A stretch of 64,000 nt of DNA, taken from assembly GCA_038210655.1 (NCBI GenBank), contig JBBQWM010000025.1, positions 28,192 to 92,191 on the forward strand, in the 5' to 3' direction. The stretch comes from 54-19 sp038210655. GTDB lineage: Bacteria > Chloroflexota > Chloroflexia > Chloroheliales > Chloroheliaceae. The notes under the pieces are model-generated. The model searched no databases. It had not been told where the DNA came from and saw only the letters and a program-made list of their open reading frames with translations. A program made the position numbers and the translations under genes. Shown one piece after another: positions 59,638 to 64,000 of the stretch; the stretch's first letter is position 1, and the number at the start of each line of letters is the position of its first letter.

Positions 59638-59678
59638 AAAAAGCCCCCTTTAGAATTATTTTCTAAAGGGGGCTTTTT
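59638..59678. terminator. Bidirectional intrinsic terminator
   Basis: AAAAAGCCCCCTTTAGAA with TTCTAAAGGGGGCTTTTT, loop TTATT, a perfect stem with A5 and T5 on its flanks. It serves both the permease gene (plus) and the convergent peptidase gene (minus, stop at 59682). Confidence 0.95.
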
Positions 59679-59681
59679 AGA

Positions 59682-60866
59682 TTAAGAAAACAGCTTTTCG
59701 CTTCCCAATAGCCCCAATCGGATTGCGACTGGTTGGTCGAAGGCTACAAAATGCACTTCTAGCCGCGCCCGCTCGAAATATTGGACCTGCTTACCGTTCT
59801 CGACAAAGACCCGCGAGATGGGATAGCCGAATACTTCCAAACCGCCACGTGCTTCCCAAAAAGCCGTAAATTGTGGGCTTACCAGATAGCCGGTCTCTTT
59901 GAAAAAGCGGTTGCGGTCTTCCGGCTTCAAATCGTTTACTTCGGTTTCGGTTAGCGGCAGGAAAGCTATATCGGCGAAGCGCGTATCGGTCAACTCGCGA
60001 CCTAATAGCCCCCGCTGGATCGGTTGGGTGGGGGGTTGGGCATTATCGTATTCCAATCGCGCCCGCTCGAAATACTGGTAAATTTTGCTATCGCTTTCGT
60101 AGGGGGCGGCGACAGGCTGCCCGATCAATTCCATTCCACTGCCCCGCAACCAGTAGCGGTAAAACTGGGGTGCAATACCGGGCCGCTCCCCTTTGACCGC
60201 TCCCTGGTCGGCAGGCCAGACCGACATCGCCATATTTTGAAGATAGCCCCAACTTCGCCGGAAGTCGGCCCAGTTATAATAATCGAAAGTCCCAAAGCCG
60301 GGATCAGCTACATAGACTCCATTCTCGTCGTAACCGTAGACCGTCACAGCGTGTTCGTAGGGCATCAGCAAGAAATTCTGCCCGGCAGCATTCGCCTCGA
60401 AGGTATTGCTATAACCCATCCCGCCTACAATCCAAACCACCACCGGTCGCCCGTAAGAAAGCTCTTCTTTGATCGAATCCACGCCATCCCAAATCAGCTT
60501 GGTATTCAGGCCTTTGGTCGCCAAAAAGCGGGCGATTGGCTCGGCGTAAATCCCGTAATCGTCGGTACCACCCCAGCCGTTGTCGATATTACCCCGAAAC
60601 CCGATATGGGGGTTTTCGTTTACGCCGATCCCATTGATAAAGTCAGCCTCGCTGATCTGCACCCCCCAGCGTGCGACCGCCGCGCGGGTCGCGGCATACT
60701 CGCAACTCAAGTAATGCTGCTGGGCAAAGACTGGCATATCGCCGACTCGCACGGCGGCCTGGGCTGCTCCAGCCTGACTCCCTAGCATCGCTAGTGCCAA
60801 CCAGCCTCCGATTAAGGCCAGACTTAGCCCGCGCAAGGCTTTATTGGCCCTGCTCACCTTTAGCAT
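59682..60866 (-). CDS. Secreted C39-like cysteine peptidase
   Basis: A 394-residue exported protein. The signal peptide is ALIGGWLALAMLGSQAGAAQ. The peptidase_C39_2 domain has the nucleophile Cys in QQHYLSCEYAATRAAV, the His in LLMPYEHAVTVYGYDENGVY and Asp in VADPGFGTFDYY. The C-terminal half holds two copies of a phrase with QYFERARLE, preceded by FYRYWLRGSGMELIGQPV and FTAFWEARGGLEVFGYPISR, a repeat found with many Chloroflexota secreted proteins. Substrate unknown. Confidence 0.87.
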   Translation of the reverse strand: MLKVSRANKALRGLSLALIGGWLALAMLGSQAGAAQAAVRVGDMPVFAQQHYLSCEYAATRAAVARWGVQISEADFINGIGVNENPHIGFRGNIDNGWGGTDDYGIYAEPIARFLATKGLNTKLIWDGVDSIKEELSYGRPVVVWIVGGMGYSNTFEANAAGQNFLLMPYEHAVTVYGYDENGVYVADPGFGTFDYYNWADFRRSWGYLQNMAMSVWPADQGAVKGERPGIAPQFYRYWLRGSGMELIGQPVAAPYESDSKIYQYFERARLEYDNAQPPTQPIQRGLLGRELTDTRFADIAFLPLTETEVNDLKPEDRNRFFKETGYLVSPQFTAFWEARGGLEVFGYPISRVFVENGKQVQYFERARLEVHFVAFDQPVAIRLGLLGSEKLFS

Positions 60867-61043
60867 AACTTCTCCCTGCTCTTTGAGAACTTTCTAATTA
60901 CCGATAACCTTCTAAATAAAAGACCCTTATTTTTTACAAGCAACTGAACCTATTCTTGAACCTATTCTATTGTAATGAGATTTGTGAGTTTGGGCAATAT
61001 TTATTCGTTGTATCTGGATTATGTTTTGGGGTAATTACAAAAA

Positions 61044-61153
61044 GGGGTGCGCGTCAGATTTTGCACCTGTTCAAACCGTAAAAACGGGCGACTGTGACAC
61101 TTTGGCCCAAACCACTAAAAAGTATATGTTAGAAAAAATTTCTAACATATACT
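61044..61153. promoter_or_regulatory. Third copy of the repeated intergenic module
   Basis: 61044-61100 (GGGGTGCGCGTCAGATTTTG, TTCAAACCGTAAAAAC, GACTGTGA) aligns with 35740-35795. 61121-61153 is a perfect 15-bp inverted repeat, AGTATATGTTAGAAA with TTTCTAACATATACT. Located upstream of the C39 peptidase gene (minus). The GGCCCAGC part is reduced to TTTGGCCCAA. Confidence 0.5.
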
Positions 61154-61167
61154 CAATATGGTTCAAG

Positions 61168-61392
61168 CTAACGAGCTACCAACTCGTCATCAAAATCGAG
61201 ATTGCCGGAGCGGAAATTTTCAACGTGCGCTTTGGCCCAGGCATACTTATCACTTAGCGTCCAGTGATCGGCGCTACTATCAAAGAAATAATAGAAGAAA
61301 ACCTTTAGCTCTTCCGAGCTATAACCCTGGGTCGCCAGGTTGACCACCATTAGACTCTGGCGAAAATGATCGGTATTCCAATAGCTTCGCAT
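61168..61392 (-). CDS. Small hypothetical protein
   Basis: A 74-residue acidic/aromatic protein: MRSYWNTDHFRQSLMVVNLA, YSSEELKVFFYYFFDSSADH, WAKAHVENFRSGNLDFDDEL. GGGAG lies twelve bases before the ATG, rather far. The region just upstream (to about 61520) in another frame encodes KKLRNLAEVLRKMKGAGVFT, so a disrupted longer gene is possible. No family recognised. Confidence 0.5.
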   Translation of the reverse strand: MRSYWNTDHFRQSLMVVNLATQGYSSEELKVFFYYFFDSSADHWTLSDKYAWAKAHVENFRSGNLDFDDELVAR

Positions 61393-61531
61393 CGTTTGTA
61401 AAGACTCCCGCGCCTTTCATTTTTCTTAATACCTCAGCCAGATTTCGCAGCTTTTTAGCTTTATATTTCTGGCAAAAATAAACCAAGCGGCACTTGCTTT
61501 TAATGCCCTTATTATAGCAAACCGATCCAAT

Positions 61532-61566
61532 AAAAAAAAGCCCTGAACCTACCAAAATTCAGGACT
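61532..61566 (-). terminator. Intrinsic terminator of the cysteine dioxygenase-like gene
   Basis: On the minus strand TCCTGAA...TTCAGGG then a C and eight T (plus-strand A8 at 61532-61539), 28 bases after the stop at 61594. Confidence 0.88.
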
Positions 61567-61593
61567 TCCCGTTGCTGCTTGCTGGTAGTTTGG

Positions 61594-62163
61594 TTAAAGC
61601 GTGTAACTCGAATAAACCGTACTGACCCGGCCTGTTTGCAAACAGAATTGATGGCGTGGCACTTGGGCAATATCGGCCCCGTAAACGTGGATCGAGACGG
61701 CACAGTCTCCGGTTGGATTGGTAACACTATGAATTTCTTCTTCGGGTGGGAGTAGGTAGCTACAATCGCCAGGTTGCGAGACCATTAGACCGGCTTCCCG
61801 TATTCCACCTTCCGGCTTACGCTTGTAAAGCATCTGCTCTTCCAACCCCTGATAGACCCCTACCACCCCCCAGACCCGGTGGTCGTGAACATTGGTCGCT
61901 GCGCCGGGGCTAAAAGCCAGCGCCGTCACGCAAAAAGTACCGTTCGGGGCGACATAAAGCGGATATTGCGAATAGGCTCCGTCACGCGGACGCAAATACG
62001 CCTGAGGCAACCAACCCGCATCACGTCGGGCCAACAAGTTGCTCAAGCTATTGCTCACCAACTCTACCAATTGCCGCTCACTGTTTACTATTTTAAGATA
62101 GCGCTCAACCTCGTCGATGAAGTTGTTGAGCAAAGTTGTGTCATTCTTAATTTGCATCAACAT
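61594..62163 (-). CDS. Cysteine dioxygenase type I-family cupin
   Basis: Non-haem iron thiol dioxygenase of 189 residues. Cupin metal ligands are in FSPGAATNVHDHRVWGVVGV (HxH) and the third His in EEEIHSVTNPTGDCAVSIHV. VYQGLEEQMLYKR matches the family after the first motif. Substrate may be cysteine, 3-mercaptopropionate or a related thiol. The ATG at 62163 is favoured by AGGTGG five bases upstream. The 280 bp between it and the divergent gene at 62452 hold no other ORF. Confidence 0.85.
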   Translation of the reverse strand: MLMQIKNDTTLLNNFIDEVERYLKIVNSERQLVELVSNSLSNLLARRDAGWLPQAYLRPRDGAYSQYPLYVAPNGTFCVTALAFSPGAATNVHDHRVWGVVGVYQGLEEQMLYKRKPEGGIREAGLMVSQPGDCSYLLPPEEEIHSVTNPTGDCAVSIHVYGADIAQVPRHQFCLQTGRVSTVYSSYTL

Positions 62164-62451
62164 AATTACCACCTACCCATTGCACGATTAGCCCCGATAG
62201 GTTTCTTTACTATCCAGAGCATTATACTTAACAAACCTACTCAGGTATTTTCCACCCGTGCGAATAATTGTAAACCATTTTGGTCAAGATTGCTAGACCT
62301 AATTATATGTTCTTTATCACAATTTACTAAATTAGAAAGCATTGCCGGAATGCAGGCAAGCAGTCGGCGCTCAAAAATTCTGCATTTGTCGGCTGGTTGT
62401 GCTATATTTAATCGAAATTAGCCGGGCCAAAGAAGCGTTGAGGTGCTTAGA

Positions 62452-63096
62452 ATGTCAGAGACAAAGCAAAACTATAAGATAATCTTCCCAGAAGGCTACC
62501 TGGCAGAGCCGGAAATCGCCCAAAAAGAGGGGTTGCTTGAGGATGTGATCGTTCGATTCGAGGATGGTAGCCGTTACCGACTACATTTCACCGACTTTTA
62601 TTTGCTGGCCCAAGAATTTGTCCGCTACACTACGCTTTACAAGCTGGATTGGTTCGCCGAGTTGGGGCTAGTGGTGGTCTCAAAGATAACGCCGGAGATT
62701 ATCCAGGAAGCGGTCGCGGCTCTGGTAGAACTGAACTATTTCGAGCATTTTATCCCACTTGCTAACAACCAGCGCAAAAAAGGCAAGCTCAAAGAATTAC
62801 CTCAATTTAACGTTACTTTCCCCGACGGCTTTATATCCCGTGAAAAAGAGGCCGAGCTTAAGTATGAGGGGCTAGTAAAAGACGTTCTTTTGGAAATAGA
62901 GGACGGTCGGGCCTACCGGCTCCATTTCGAGGATTTCTTTTCATTTACAAGCCGGTTTGCTTCCGGCGCTCGATTTGGCGAAGTTTATTTTGCCGAACCA
63001 ATCTTTGTGATCGTCCCGCGCTTGCTCCCAGAAGTGATCTCCAAAGCTATCGCCTGGCTGCTCGAACAGGATTATTTCGAGGGGCTGAAAGGTTAG
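62452..63096 (+). CDS. Hypothetical protein made of two tandem homologous domains
   Basis: A 214-residue protein; GAGGTG six bases upstream supports ATG 62452. Two halves of about 95 residues align: YKIIFPEGYL / FNVTFPDGFI, GLLEDVIVRFEDGSRYRLHF / GLVKDVLLEIEDGRAYRLHF, TDFYLLAQEF / EDFFSFTSRF, and ITPEIIQEAVAALVELNYFE / LLPEVISKAIAWLLEQDYFE. No known family or catalytic motif. Probably a binding or adaptor protein. Confidence 0.8.
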   Translation: MSETKQNYKIIFPEGYLAEPEIAQKEGLLEDVIVRFEDGSRYRLHFTDFYLLAQEFVRYTTLYKLDWFAELGLVVVSKITPEIIQEAVAALVELNYFEHFIPLANNQRKKGKLKELPQFNVTFPDGFISREKEAELKYEGLVKDVLLEIEDGRAYRLHFEDFFSFTSRFASGARFGEVYFAEPIFVIVPRLLPEVISKAIAWLLEQDYFEGLKG

Positions 63097-63173
63097 CGCA
63101 ATACCAAAAGGTCACTACTAAAGTCAAACAACCTGATCAGGATGGCAGGGCGCTACCAAAGTTCCAATTTCAC

Positions 63174-63251
63174 CTGTAGGAGCGGGCTTCCGCCCGCGAT
63201 CAAGCGCCTGGGTCGAGGTCGCGCATCGCGGGCGGAAGCCCGCTCCTACAG
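63174..63251. repeat. CTGTAGGAGCGGGC palindromic repeat
   Basis: A 78-bp inverted repeat, CTGTAGGAGCGGGCTTCCGC ... GCGGAAGCCCGCTCCTACAG, 27-bp arms perfect. Same family as 13539-13615 and 17595-17664 with A/G changes compensated in both arms. It may terminate the gene at 62452. The remaining gap to 63571 shows no gene. Confidence 0.85.
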
Positions 63252-63571
63252 ACTTTGTTATGGCCCTAATCAGGATGGGGCATGGTGAGCGTAAGAAATA
63301 AGACAGGCCAAGTTTTGATCTAAACACTTTCGTTTTGTAATGTGAATTGTAACCTTGCTCCCTTATGATATTATTCTCAGCCTGATTAGGATTATCTGGT
63401 TGGGTTAGACTCGTTTTGAATTTACCTGGTATAGTTTATGCCTAAGCACGATATAGGGCGACTGCTTGATAAGAGAAATCGTAGGTTATATCGCTTGCAG
63501 CTAGTTTTAATCCAGCCCTATGTGATCTCTTTCTTGGATATGGTGGATTTTGTAGAGAAAAGGGGATAGAG

Positions 63572-63778
63572 ATGTATCAATCACAACATCACGAGATGAG
63601 GTTAGAAAAGACTTATGCGAGTAGCGCCGAAGAATGGTTCTGCCCTGATTGTGGGCGGCGTTTTTTGATGTACTGGGAGCCAGAATACTCGAAATTAGTC
63701 CTCCATCCAGGGGATGTTCACGTTCCCCATAGCGGGAGTAAGGGCGGAGTACGCATTTCCCCGCCCGAAATCGCCTAA
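63572..63778 (+). CDS. Small zinc-knuckle protein
   Basis: A 68-residue protein with GGGGATAGAG before the ATG. SSAEEWFCPDCGRRFLMYWE has a CxxC knuckle and is followed by LVLHPGDVHVPHSGSKGGVR. Proteins with this EEW-CPxCGRR and LxPGDxxxxHSGxKGG pattern recur in Chloroflexota; function unknown. Confidence 0.7.
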   Translation: MYQSQHHEMRLEKTYASSAEEWFCPDCGRRFLMYWEPEYSKLVLHPGDVHVPHSGSKGGVRISPPEIA

Positions 63779-63858
63779 AAATAGAGCCTATCTGAAAAGT
63801 AGAATAACATCTATAGGCAGAGCAAAGTCCCACAAGCCTGGGTTGTTTGTAAGAAATT

Positions 63859-64000
63859 GGAGAGTGTCAATAGTTGTGTGTAAATAAGTCAGTCAGTATT
63901 TACAATTGGTTATCTCCGATTAAACCGAAAACCGCCCCTCGAACCGAATTGCAAGCTGGTTGAGAATATTAGCCCAATTCGGTGCCGGCATCGTCCACTT
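63859..64000 (-). mobile_element. Right end of an IS256-family insertion sequence (cut by the window edge)
   Basis: GGAGAGTGTCAATAGTTGTG followed by TGTAAATA looks like the terminal inverted repeat of IS256-type elements, which often contain TTGTGTAAA. Inside it the transposase C-terminus is encoded. The other end lies beyond 64000, so completeness cannot be judged. Confidence 0.6.
63920..64000 (-). CDS. IS256-family (mutator) transposase, C-terminal 26 residues
   Basis: Reading from the window edge on the minus strand gives KWTMPAPNWANILNQLAIRF, then EGRFSV and TAA (63920-63922). The ending KWTMP-x-x-NW-x-x-x-LNQLAI-x-FE-x-R is the standard C-terminus of IS256/mutator transposases. The rest of the DDE catalytic domain is outside the window. 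Confidence 0.65.
   Translation of the reverse strand, partial: KWTMPAPNWANILNQLAIRFEGRFSV

Noticed and set aside
60024..60785. 253-codon plus-strand frame
   Set aside because: Antisense to the C39 peptidase, whose signal peptide, Cys and His motifs are all on the minus strand.
61319..61555. 78-codon minus-strand frame
   Set aside because: Overlaps a better small ORF in another frame and runs into the terminator of the dioxygenase-like gene; perhaps part of a broken gene but not supportable alone.
1..64000. tRNA, rRNA or tmRNA genes
   Set aside because: No cloverleaf with a GGTTCRA T-loop and CCA-side pairing, and no rRNA core words were found on reading both strands.

Overview
The window reads as one chromosome segment of a Chloroflexota-type bacterium. 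This is inferred from gene content and style; there is no rRNA or other marker to fix the taxon. Supporting signs are lipoproteins with long Ala/Thr or Thr/Pro spacers behind the lipobox (13740, 56056), a short Gram-positive-like YidC, a T-box leader in front of serS, a DarA-type c-di-AMP receptor, a C39-like secreted peptidase with C-terminal repeats seen in this phylum, and intergenic spaces full of dispersed palindromes. Genes lie on both strands in short operons.

Layout. 0-3.4 kb: xseB, two MazE-type antitoxin genes whose MazF partners are decayed, and a GT2 glycosyltransferase. 3.6-8.3 kb (minus): a PfkB kinase, then khpB/jag-yidC-yidD-rnpA-rpmH, the classical cluster near oriC, but no dnaA and no DnaA-box cluster are seen. 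8.5-16.3 kb: an HlyD-like adaptor, Uma2, GT4, DUF2085, a TlpA-like thioredoxin, a lipoprotein and an alpha/beta hydrolase. 16.6-23.1 kb: darA behind a perfect consensus promoter, a two-component pair and an ABC-2 exporter with a lipoprotein. 23.2-27.8 kb: two small insertion elements in tandem with target duplications, a decayed gene pair, XdhC/CoxE-type maturation genes and an HD hydrolase. 28-31 kb: T-box, serS, a possible small RNA, dtd. 31-42 kb: treZ, a DnaQ/GIY-YIG fusion nuclease, an MCP-like protein, a GT87-like membrane protein, a PDDEXK-like protein and an MFS exporter. 42.4-46.3 kb: two MFS exporters of different subfamilies, each behind a homologous leader. 46.6-51.3 kb: HtrA-like protease, prepilin peptidase, aroE, mltG. 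52-59.6 kb: a LacI regulator with a three-operator promoter, a glucan debranching enzyme and a sugar ABC importer lacking its ATPase. 59.7-64 kb: C39 peptidase, cysteine dioxygenase-like protein, a duplicated-domain protein, and the end of an IS256-family element at the right edge.

The most interesting signal is the pair of homologous leaders upstream of the MFS genes (about 42795-43110 and 45990-46345, minus strand). Each has an AUG held in the loop of a terminator-like hairpin, then a conserved short ORF with its own Shine-Dalgarno ending N-A-P-R-G-C-Q-x-stop, then further conserved blocks before the transporter. This looks like an undescribed attenuation system for drug-type exporters.

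The second theme is heavy intergenic remodelling: several families of short palindromic elements, a 12-copy heptamer array, and a dispersed repeat that abuts or supplies the 3' ends of genes.
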